This document shows positions 1 through 6,521 of a DNA stretch of 9,142 bases, piece by piece (position 1 is the stretch's first letter; every line of letters begins with the position of its first letter). The DNA lies in the NCBI GenBank assembly GCA_002343485.1, contig DDST01000159.1, forward strand, positions 26,990-36,131. Direction: 5' to 3'. The notes beneath the pieces were generated by a model. It was given only the letters and a program-made list of their open reading frames with translations, was not told the DNA's origin and ran no database searches. The translations under genes and the position numbers were made by a program. Source of the stretch: Proteobacteria bacterium UBA2383. Lineage in GTDB: Bacteria; Pseudomonadota; Gammaproteobacteria; Competibacterales; Competibacteraceae.

Positions 1-1771
1 CGGGCGGTGGCGGCGTGGATTGCAGGCGCGGTTCAACACGAGCGACTGCGCTGGCAGGCGCGGCTTTAACGGTTTGATGGGTGTAGACCGTGGTTCTGGA
101 CGTTTTTTCCTGGCGCGGTTTGGGGGGAGTGGTCTTGGCCGTGGCCGGTGGCGAACGGCGAGTGATTTGCGGTTCTGATTCGACGGGCGGAGCGGGTTTC
201 GATGGCGGCTTTTTCGCTATTGCAGGGGCAATGGGTGGAGACTCCGGAGGTGATAGCGCTTGCGATGTAATATTCGTGCTTGGTTCCGCCAAAGATTTGG
301 ATTCAGCGTTGCGATCAGGTTTTGAGGTATCGATAAGATTTTGTTTTTCGACCGGTTCGTTCACTAATGTGGAAATGGGTTCGGACACCGGGAGTGATAC
401 ATCATCAACAGGTGTTGTATTCGCATGTGCTGGCAAGAGAGGTTCATGCGGTATTGCGGCGGTTACGTCATCCGGTACTCCGGAGTGAACCGGCTGTAAT
501 GCATTGGCTGAACTTGCTGACCATTGATTACTAGCTGCTGATTGCACGGCTCTGGGATGACTCTGCTGGGATTCGTCAGCGACTGGGCGAAGGATAATAG
601 CCCAAGCCAGAGCCCCCGCTAGTCCAAGGATCCCAGCGAATAGAGCCAAGGGCTGCCGTGAGTAACGCGAACGCGCTACCGTTGCCGGACGGTGATGCAA
701 ATGCGGGTTTGGTGGTAGAGTCAGCGATGAAATGTCCCAGTCGGGTACATTAGTTGCGGCAGCCGGTTTAGATTCATGGGTGAAAGCCATTAACTGTCCA
801 GCACGCACTGCATCCAGGACTGTACGAATTTCAATGCTATTCCGAGGCCGGTCCGCCGGGTCGCGAGCCAATAACCGGATGATCAAATCAGTTAATAGAG
901 CCGCTGTACCATTGCCAGGCTGTGTTGAAACTGGAACAGTCCAGAATTCAATGGAGCGTTGTAACAGTTCCTGTTCCTCATCATCCAGTCCCCCCAGTTG
1001 CTCAGAGTAGCGGGCGGCACCTTCTTGGCCATACTGGGCCAGCAACTGCCCCAATCGACGTTGAGCGGCGGTGGCAGGCTGGGCCGTGAGTAGGGTAAAT
1101 AGCAGTAATCCCAGCGCATAATAGTCAGCGCAGGGGGTTACCACGTATTCGTAACCTTTCGGACTAATATATGCGGGCAGCACCTGTTCCGGCGCCATCG
1201 TGGCAGGCGTACCGATGAAGGAGCGGGTGCTGTCGTTATCCTGGCGCTTGAGTGAACCGAAATCAGCCAGCTTGAGCAGTGTGCCATCCTGATTGACCAG
1301 GATGTTGCTGAATTTTAAATCACGATAAACAAAACCGGCGTGATGAATGACCTCTAAGCCAGTCAAGATTTGTCCAGCCCAGTCAAGGATGCGCGCCAAT
1401 TCCAATGGGGAAGCGTTCTCTTGCCGCTGTTGCGCCAGCCATTGGCCGAGATTGCCGGAGAGTTGTTCCATAACTAACACAGGCTGGCCATTGATTTGGC
1501 CATGATCAAGCAAGGTTACGATGTGGCGGGATTGTTCACTATCCAGTTCGGCTAAAAAAGCGATCTCGCGCTCTAGGTGAGCGCGCCAGTGGCCTCGCAA
1601 GCTGGGATCTGCTTGGGCCATAGCTAGGGTATTGATCACTTTGAGGGCAACAGGGTATCCCCCCGCATCAGTAGCCGCCCATACCTGACCGTAGCTTCCC
1701 GCCCCGGTCGATAGCACGGTCCCAAGCTGGTAATTTCGCCCGTTGATGACGATGCATTCGCCGCTCTGCAT
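1..1771 (-). CDS. Membrane-anchored Ser/Thr protein kinase (PknB/Hanks type), C-terminus cut by window edge
   Basis: The frame opens at an ATG at 1771 and stays open for 590 codons to the left edge, so no stop is seen. Residues about 10-320 form a complete Hanks-type kinase domain. It has a glycine-rich loop (GAGSYGQV, 23-30), the ATP lysine in VALK (K44), a probable helix-C glutamate (EREI, near 67-70), the catalytic loop YRDLKFSN (149-156, D151, K153, N156), DFG (170-172), APE (193-195), D216 of helix F and R308 of subdomain XI. The HRD histidine is tyrosine, as in many active AGC kinases, so activity is expected. One hydrophobic segment (about 374-394) follows, then at least 195 residues rich in Pro, Ser, Thr and Ala, presumably outside the cytoplasm. 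No sensor domain is recognisable before the cut. The start has no good ribosome binding site: the bases just upstream are pyrimidine-rich. It lies 19 bp after the decarboxylase stop, so co-transcription is likely. Substrates are unknown. Confidence 0.93.
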   Translation of the reverse strand, partial: MQSGECIVINGRNYQLGTVLSTGAGSYGQVWAATDAGGYPVALKVINTLAMAQADPSLRGHWRAHLEREIAFLAELDSEQSRHIVTLLDHGQINGQPVLVMEQLSGNLGQWLAQQRQENASPLELARILDWAGQILTGLEVIHHAGFVYRDLKFSNILVNQDGTLLKLADFGSLKRQDNDSTRSFIGTPATMAPEQVLPAYISPKGYEYVVTPCADYYALGLLLFTLLTAQPATAAQRRLGQLLAQYGQEGAARYSEQLGGLDDEEQELLQRSIEFWTVPVSTQPGNGTAALLTDLIIRLLARDPADRPRNSIEIRTVLDAVRAGQLMAFTHESKPAAATNVPDWDISSLTLPPNPHLHHRPATVARSRYSRQPLALFAGILGLAGALAWAIILRPVADESQQSHPRAVQSAASNQWSASSANALQPVHSGVPDDVTAAIPHEPLLPAHANTTPVDDVSLPVSEPISTLVNEPVEKQNLIDTSKPDRNAESKSLAEPSTNITSQALSPPESPPIAPAIAKKPPSKPAPPVESEPQITRRSPPATAKTTPPKPRQEKTSRTTVYTHQTVKAAPASAVARVEPRLQSTPPPP

Positions 1772-1790
1772 GAGAAAGAGGGTGCCTATC

Positions 1791-2945
1791 TTACAGATAA
1801 TAAGTTTTCAATGGTGGGAAGCCATTGAATTCGACAGAACTATAGGAAGCAGTATACGCGCCAGTGGAGAGCCAGTAAATCCGGTCGCCGATTTCCAGCG
1901 ATAACGGCAGTTGATATTTGAAGTGTTCATAGATGATATCCAGGCTGTCGCAGGTCGGTCCGGCTAGAATAACATCCCCGGTTTCACCATCTTTCTCGGT
2001 ATAGATCGGATATTTGATGGATTCATCGATTGTTTCCATCAGTCCGTTGAAAATGCCGACATCTGTATAGACCCAGCGTTTTAAATCAGTCCTGGATTTT
2101 TTAGAAATCAGGACTACTTCACTGGCAAGGATACCTGCCTCACCAGTGAGACCGCGCCCTGGTTCCAGATAAATTTCTGGGATAGAGTCGCCAAAATAAA
2201 GGCTTATATAACGGCTGATCTCTTCTCCATAGACTGAAAGCGGGTTGCTTTTGACAAGGTAGTTTGCTGGAAAGCCGCCGCCCATGTTGATCGCCTTTAG
2301 GTGAATCTGTTCTCTCTCCAGCCATTCAAACAAGTTGCATACTTGCGCAATTGCGGTGTCCCATGCCGGAATTTCGCGCTGCTGGGAACCAACATGAAAT
2401 GAAATGCCGTAGGGATCTAGCCCCAAATCGGCGGCCAATAACACAAGGTCTGTCAACATGCGTGGCTGACAGCCAAATTTCCGGGATAGCGGCCAATCGG
2501 AGTCAGAGGTGACGGCGTCCATCAAGAGACGGAAAAAGACTTTTGAACCCGGTGCTTCATTGGCAAGATTACGGATATCCGCCTCGCAGTCGCTGGCAAA
2601 GAGCCTGACGCCTTTTTCGTAAGCATCGCGGATATGTTGAGCTTTTTTAATGGTGTTGCCAAAGCTCACGCGGTCAGGCGACACTCCAAGGTTGAGCACC
2701 CTGTCCAATTCATAAATCGAGGCGATATCGAAACAGGAACCTAAATCGCGCAGCAAGGACAGTATTTCTTCACCAGGACTGGCTTTGACGGCATAATAAA
2801 TTTTTGCAGACGGAAAATCTCTGCGAAATTCTTGAAATTTCTGCTGAACTCTGTCGAGGAGTATGACGAGGAATGGTGTCTCTTTTATTGCAGAAAATTC
2901 GATTATTTTTTTCCATTCAGCAGGGGAATAGTAACCACGATACAT
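1791..2945 (-). CDS. speC: Ornithine (or lysine/ornithine) decarboxylase, PLP-dependent, alanine-racemase fold
   Basis: This 384-residue protein matches the type III PLP decarboxylases (eukaryotic-type ODC; Pseudomonas SpeC, Vibrio lysine/ornithine decarboxylase) in length and motif order. K54 in YYAVKASP is the PLP Schiff-base lysine. H184 in FHVGSQ stacks on the cofactor ring, GGGFP (222-226) and EPGRG (261-265) bind phosphate and pyridine nitrogen, and C332-D333 in GPTCDSLD come from the partner subunit of the dimer. Y364 lies in the conserved TGAYTASY. The expected reaction is L-ornithine to putrescine and CO2 in the cytoplasm. Some relatives also accept lysine, and I cannot settle specificity from motifs. 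The start is supported by GGGAG six bases upstream. The gene sits 47 bp beyond a strong hairpin, which suggests its own control, and is followed after 19 bp by the kinase. Together with the two carboxy(nor)spermidine genes upstream it would supply putrescine for spermidine. The symbol follows Pseudomonas usage; E. coli SpeC is a different fold. Confidence 0.93.
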   Translation of the reverse strand: MYRGYYSPAEWKKIIEFSAIKETPFLVILLDRVQQKFQEFRRDFPSAKIYYAVKASPGEEILSLLRDLGSCFDIASIYELDRVLNLGVSPDRVSFGNTIKKAQHIRDAYEKGVRLFASDCEADIRNLANEAPGSKVFFRLLMDAVTSDSDWPLSRKFGCQPRMLTDLVLLAADLGLDPYGISFHVGSQQREIPAWDTAIAQVCNLFEWLEREQIHLKAINMGGGFPANYLVKSNPLSVYGEEISRYISLYFGDSIPEIYLEPGRGLTGEAGILASEVVLISKKSRTDLKRWVYTDVGIFNGLMETIDESIKYPIYTEKDGETGDVILAGPTCDSLDIIYEHFKYQLPLSLEIGDRIYWLSTGAYTASYSSVEFNGFPPLKTYYL

Positions 2946-2951
2946 GCGTTT

Positions 2952-2959
2952 CTCCCTTT
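2952..2959 (-). promoter_or_regulatory. Ribosome binding site of the ornithine decarboxylase
   Basis: On the minus strand the stretch reads AAAGGGAG. It ends six bases before the ATG at 2945, a good Shine-Dalgarno match and spacing. It supports that ATG over any internal start. It is one of the clearer ribosome binding sites in the window. Confidence 0.7.
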
Positions 2960-2998
2960 GTCATGATGGGAAAAGTGGATCGCCTCTCAGCAGATATA

Positions 2999-3035
2999 AA
3001 AGGCTGTCCAACTCTATGTGACTTGGACAGCCTTT
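2999..3035 (-). terminator. Perfect 13-bp hairpin: likely terminator after the dehydrogenase, or leader element of the decarboxylase
   Basis: AAAGGCTGTCCAA (2999-3011) and TTGGACAGCCTTT (3023-3035) are perfect inverted copies around an 11-base loop. Read on the minus strand, the stem runs straight into TTTTATAT, the layout of an intrinsic terminator. In the plus direction the following bases (CCTCATTTT) are less uniform, so minus-strand termination is favoured. It lies about 200 bp past the dehydrogenase stop and 53 bp before the decarboxylase ATG. If it terminates fully, the decarboxylase promoter must fit within the short stretch 2946-2998 or lie partly in the stem. I found no convincing -35/-10 pair there. 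The alternative is a partial terminator or attenuator in a shared transcript. Confidence 0.72.
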
Positions 3036-3070
3036 CCTCATTTTACTCCAGCGTGTGTATTACTTTTTCT

Positions 3071-3184
3071 GTAACCGTTCACCCCTTCCCACGGAGGAAG
3101 GCGAGCTACTAAACAACCCATTGCTTCGTAAGGCTCCCTCACCTCTGGCGGGGGAAAGCTGGAGCGGGAGGTCTGAACGGTTAC
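3071..3184. repeat. 114-bp intergenic element bounded by perfect 11-bp inverted repeats
   Basis: GTAACCGTTCA (3071-3081) and TGAACGGTTAC (3174-3184) are exact inverted copies enclosing 92 bp. The interior has short imperfect palindromes: CCTTCC/GGAAGG around 3084-3100, and CTCCC (near 3135) with GGGAG (near 3166). The G/C-rich right half resembles the purine/pyrimidine-skewed intergenic repeats common in proteobacterial genomes. It encodes nothing recognisable. TTACTTTTT occurs at 3060-3068 and again at 3181-3189, but the right copy overlaps the terminal repeat, so it is not a clean target duplication. It could be a small non-autonomous mobile element, a REP-type sequence, or simply a large hairpin in the RNA. 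Only one copy is visible in this window. Confidence 0.5.
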
Positions 3185-3232
3185 TTTTTTTATATGATCT
3201 CTCTAGCGTTCCCGGATGCTTTTCTTTTCCTT

Positions 3233-4588
3233 TTATTTTTTACGTTCAACAGGAAGAGCAGGCGTCACAGCAATCATTGGATTGGCTGCTGAGATCGTGA
3301 CAGTCGCCGTCGACTCCGCAAGTTCCTTCTCCAATTCCCTGACCGTGCCATTAAACGACGCCTTGCTGCCGGGTTTGATCTCTTTGATATCCGTCGGTAG
3401 ACCAATCTTGTCTAGAATGGCGATAAATGGCTCTGGATCGAGTTCCTCAACATTCACCATGGTTTTCGGGTCCCAGACGCCTTGAGTGACCAGCATAGCT
3501 GCAGCAACGGGAGGAACGCCTGCTGTGTAGCTGATGCCTTGCGATTCGACTTCTTCAAAGCATTGTTTATGGTCCGAAACTTGATAGATGAGAATTTCAC
3601 GTTCCTGCCCGTCTCTCCATCCTTTGACGAAGTTGCCGATACAGGTTTTGCCGGTATAGCCAGGAGCCAGCGTTTGCGGATCGGGTAACAGCGCCTTGAC
3701 CACTTTCAGTGGTACGACCTCCTGACCGGTAGTCAGGGTGACGGGCAAGTGCGAGAGAAATCCCAAGGTGCGCAGTACGGTGAAGACATTGATGTAGTGA
3801 TCACCAAATCCCATCCAGAAACGAATGCTGTTCGCATCAATATTCTTTGATAGCGAGTGCAATTCATCATGTCCATTCAAATAAATCGGGCAAGAGCCGA
3901 TGACTGGGAAATCATAAATGCGTTTGACAGAATGTGTGGGGTATTCTTTCCATTGGCGGTCGATCCAGGTCCATACTTTGATAAACTCGCGGAAATTAAT
4001 CTCTGGATCGAAGTTCGTAGCGAAATACTTGCCGTGACTACCCGCATTGACATCGAGGATATCGATCGTGTCGATCTTATCGAAATAGCGCTTTACGGCC
4101 AGTGCGCAGTAGGCGTTGACCACGCCCGGATCAAATCCAGCACCAAGGATTGCTGTCAATCCCTTTTCAGTGCAGCGATCTTTGCGCTTCCATTCGTAGT
4201 TTGCATACCAGGGCGGGTCTTCACAGACTTTGTCTGGTTCCTCATGAATTGCTGTGTCGATATACACCGCTCCTGTTTCCAGGCAGGCTTCTAGAATCGA
4301 CATATTCAGGAATGCGCTGCCCAGATTGATGACGATTTCGGAACCCGTCTCCTTGATTAATTTTACGGTTGCAGGAATGTCGAGAGCATCGATTTGCCGT
4401 GAATAGAGTTTATTCGCAGGATTTTGGATGTGCTTTTTCCGTTTGACGCTATCGATGATTCCATCGCATTTCGCCAGTGTCCTTGACGCAAGGCAGATGT
4501 CGCCCAATACGTCATTATTCATCGCAGCCTTGTGAGCAGCTACATGAGCGACTCCACCTGCTCCGATAATCAGCACATTCTTCTTCAT
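3233..4588 (-). CDS. Carboxynorspermidine/carboxyspermidine dehydrogenase (saccharopine dehydrogenase family)
   Basis: This 451-residue enzyme belongs to the saccharopine-dehydrogenase-like family. It begins with a Rossmann nucleotide-binding motif (LIIGAGGVAHVAAHKA, GAGGVA at 9-14), and SRT (35-37) ends the second strand, where NADP(H) ribose phosphate is usually read. DTA (111-113) and GAGFDPGVVNAY (149-160) are characteristic of the carboxy(nor)spermidine branch. The known reaction reduces the Schiff base between L-aspartate semialdehyde and putrescine (giving carboxyspermidine) or 1,3-diaminopropane (giving carboxynorspermidine), using NADPH. The partner decarboxylase ends 16 bp upstream, and AGGGG eight bases before the ATG supports the start, so the two genes form one transcription unit. 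The last 40 or so residues (from about 411) look like a low-complexity tail beyond the usual family end of about 400 residues. The amine substrate is not decided by the sequence, but the ornithine decarboxylase next door favours putrescine. Confidence 0.88.
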   Translation of the reverse strand: MKKNVLIIGAGGVAHVAAHKAAMNNDVLGDICLASRTLAKCDGIIDSVKRKKHIQNPANKLYSRQIDALDIPATVKLIKETGSEIVINLGSAFLNMSILEACLETGAVYIDTAIHEEPDKVCEDPPWYANYEWKRKDRCTEKGLTAILGAGFDPGVVNAYCALAVKRYFDKIDTIDILDVNAGSHGKYFATNFDPEINFREFIKVWTWIDRQWKEYPTHSVKRIYDFPVIGSCPIYLNGHDELHSLSKNIDANSIRFWMGFGDHYINVFTVLRTLGFLSHLPVTLTTGQEVVPLKVVKALLPDPQTLAPGYTGKTCIGNFVKGWRDGQEREILIYQVSDHKQCFEEVESQGISYTAGVPPVAAAMLVTQGVWDPKTMVNVEELDPEPFIAILDKIGLPTDIKEIKPGSKASFNGTVRELEKELAESTATVTISAANPMIAVTPALPVERKK

Positions 4589-4604
4589 TTACATTTCCCC
4601 TGGC

Positions 4605-5711
4605 TTAGGAAAGGTTACGTTTGAAATCCTGGTATTTAAAAGTCCTAACCACTTCCGTAGTTCCGTCTAACCGGTGGACAACGATGGATGGCATCTGGAT
4701 ACCATTAAACCAATTCTTTTTGACCATTGTATAGCCCGCTGCATCCGCGATGCGAACCTCGCTGCCAATTTTTAAGGGGGCCTTGAGTTTATACTCGCCA
4801 AAGACGTCACCCGCCAGGCAGGTTCGCCCAGCGATGATGATTGGGTGGGTTCCCGGCTCAGGAGAGGCAATCTTTGCTGTGGTGCGATAAATCAAATGAT
4901 CCAGCATGTGGGCTTCAACAGAGGCATCAACAATCGCAATGTCCATTTCATTATGGATAACATCCAGAACCGTGGTTACCAATTCGGTGCAATTGGTGAT
5001 CGTGGCTTCGCCAGGTTCGAGATAAACTTGAATACCAAATTTCTCACTGAAGTTTTTCAGTTTCTTGCAGAATCGATCCAGAGGATATCCGTCTTTAGTA
5101 AAATAAAGACCACCGCCCAAGCTCACCCACTCCATCTTTTCCAGTAGAGGGCCATAATTTTGGCCGATTAAGTCAATGGCGGTGGAAATGCTTTCAATAT
5201 CATCGTTTTCACAGTTGAAATGGAACATCACTCCGCTCAATAGCGCAGATACTTTCAGAATCTCATCTTTATCGGAAACGCCTAATCTGGAATATTTTCT
5301 TGCCGGATCGGCAAGGTCAAAATGTGAATAACTGATGCCTGGATTGATTCTCAATCCCAATTGAATGCCAGAGACATCGCCATGATGCATCAACAACTGA
5401 GAAATTGAATTGAAGATGACCTTGTCAGCAAATTTGCTGACTTTTTTAATATCGCTTTTAGAAAAAGCTACACTGTAAGCATGAACTTCTTTGCCAAACT
5501 TTTCATAGCCTAATCTGGCTTCAAATAAAGAACTGCTTGTGGTCCCATCCAGATAGTGCCGCATGAGGTCAAAGACGCACCACGTTGAAAAGCATTTCAG
5601 AGCAAGTACCGGCTTTGCGCCTGAAACCTCGCGAATATGCTGAATGATTTTCAGATTTTTCTGCAGCTTATGTTCGTCAATCAGATAATAGGGTGTCGTT
5701 ATTTTTTTCAT
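4605..5711 (-). CDS. nspC: Carboxynorspermidine/carboxyspermidine decarboxylase
   Basis: This 368-residue PLP enzyme of the alanine-racemase fold has the hallmarks of NspC. K39 in VLALKCFSTW is the PLP lysine, followed by the family-typical GTTSSSLFEARLGYE (56-70). H164 lies in FHFNCEND, SLGGG in 197-201 and EPGEA in 232-236; EPGEA distinguishes this branch from the EPGR of ornithine decarboxylase. GRTCLAGD (295-302) carries the partner-subunit C298 and D302, and Y327 lies in AGYTMVKKNWFNG. It removes CO2 from carboxyspermidine or carboxynorspermidine to give spermidine or norspermidine, the last step of the route begun by the dehydrogenase 16 bp downstream. Both substrates are accepted by characterised members. 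The ribosome binding site is weak (no clear GGAG before the ATG). The gene starts 41 bp after the phoU stop with no obvious terminator between, so read-through from the phosphate operon is possible. Its DNA is visibly richer in A+T than the pst genes. Confidence 0.94.
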   Translation of the reverse strand: MKKITTPYYLIDEHKLQKNLKIIQHIREVSGAKPVLALKCFSTWCVFDLMRHYLDGTTSSSLFEARLGYEKFGKEVHAYSVAFSKSDIKKVSKFADKVIFNSISQLLMHHGDVSGIQLGLRINPGISYSHFDLADPARKYSRLGVSDKDEILKVSALLSGVMFHFNCENDDIESISTAIDLIGQNYGPLLEKMEWVSLGGGLYFTKDGYPLDRFCKKLKNFSEKFGIQVYLEPGEATITNCTELVTTVLDVIHNEMDIAIVDASVEAHMLDHLIYRTTAKIASPEPGTHPIIIAGRTCLAGDVFGEYKLKAPLKIGSEVRIADAAGYTMVKKNWFNGIQMPSIVVHRLDGTTEVVRTFKYQDFKRNLS

Positions 5712-5752
5712 GGATCAGGTCTCAACTGTCTGAACGAAAACGCCTCATCCAA

Positions 5753-6478
5753 TCACTCTCCCTTCAGCGCATCCTGGACTAGTGTTTCCATGTTGATATG
5801 CCGCACATCCTTCCCTTTGACCAGATAAATAATGTATTCAGCGATGTTCCTAGCGTGATCGCCGATCCGCTCCAACGCTTTGACGATGAAGAGGACGTTG
5901 ATGGCCTGACCAATGGTGCGTGGATCTTCCATCATGTAGGTAATCAACCGGCGCAGCGCCGCCTGATACTCCTGGTCCAGCTCATCATCGCCTTTGGCGA
6001 CTTCGATCGCCTGTTCCACATTCAGCCGCGCCAGGGCATCGAGACAGTCGTGCAGCATAGTCGTCGCCTGTTTGGCCATCGGTGCGACATCTCGTAACAA
6101 TTTAGCGCTGGGTGGATTATTGTCGCCGTCATAGGTCTTGACAGCCATCCGGGCAATCTTCTCGGCTTCATCGCCAATTCGCTCCAGATCGGTGACAATC
6201 TTGGACAACGACATAATCAACCGTAGGTCACTGCCAAGCGGTTGGCGCAGAGCGATCAGGTTAACGCTGTCCTCGTCGGTTTTGACCTGCATGCCGTTGA
6301 TGATCTGATCACGGGCAATCACTTCGCGGGCAGCAGATACGTCTTCGTCATTCAGCGCTTTGATCGCATTTTGAATTTGATCTTCAACCAGCCCGCCCAT
6401 TTCCAGCACCAGGTTGCGCAGGTTGGCGAGCTGTACATCAAACTGTTTAACAGTATGGGCATCGTGACTGATGGGCAT
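5753..6478 (-). CDS. phoU: Phosphate-specific transport system accessory protein PhoU
   Basis: The 241 residues, almost all helical, give the usual PhoU length and two-repeat layout. Each half carries the signature helix: DLERIGDEAEKIA (97-109) and ALERIGDHARNIAEY (201-215). The E/D-rich ERIGD clusters bind metal ions in structures of the family. PhoU is a cytoplasmic peripheral protein that links the Pst transporter to the PhoR/PhoB sensor system, represses the Pho regulon when phosphate is plentiful, and limits phosphate uptake. It follows pstB by 43 bp on the same strand, as in E. coli and Pseudomonas. A modest GAGAA about eight bases before the ATG may serve as ribosome binding site. The protein looks complete, with no missing signature residue. 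Confidence 0.97.
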   Translation of the reverse strand: MPISHDAHTVKQFDVQLANLRNLVLEMGGLVEDQIQNAIKALNDEDVSAAREVIARDQIINGMQVKTDEDSVNLIALRQPLGSDLRLIMSLSKIVTDLERIGDEAEKIARMAVKTYDGDNNPPSAKLLRDVAPMAKQATTMLHDCLDALARLNVEQAIEVAKGDDELDQEYQAALRRLITYMMEDPRTIGQAINVLFIVKALERIGDHARNIAEYIIYLVKGKDVRHINMETLVQDALKGE

Positions 6479-6521
6479 CGTGAAATTCTCGTATTTAGAT
6501 CCGGCGGAAAGGGTGACCGGC

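Noticed and set aside
90..1010. Plus-strand open frames opposite the kinase gene
   Set aside because: The minus-strand kinase frame is open for 590 codons with all kinase motifs. The plus-strand frames are low-complexity antisense products without recognisable domains.
1322..1427. Possible inactive kinase because HRD is YRD
   Set aside because: The catalytic Asp, Lys and Asn are present, and Tyr at this position is common in active kinases, so loss of activity is not supported.
2873..3300. Small plus-strand frames in the decarboxylase-dehydrogenase gap
   Set aside because: They run through the hairpin and the inverted-repeat element, have no ribosome binding site I trust, and show no protein-like composition.
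3857..4294. 145-codon plus-strand open frame
   Set aside because: It lies wholly inside the dehydrogenase gene, antisense, and has no recognisable motif or convincing ribosome binding site.
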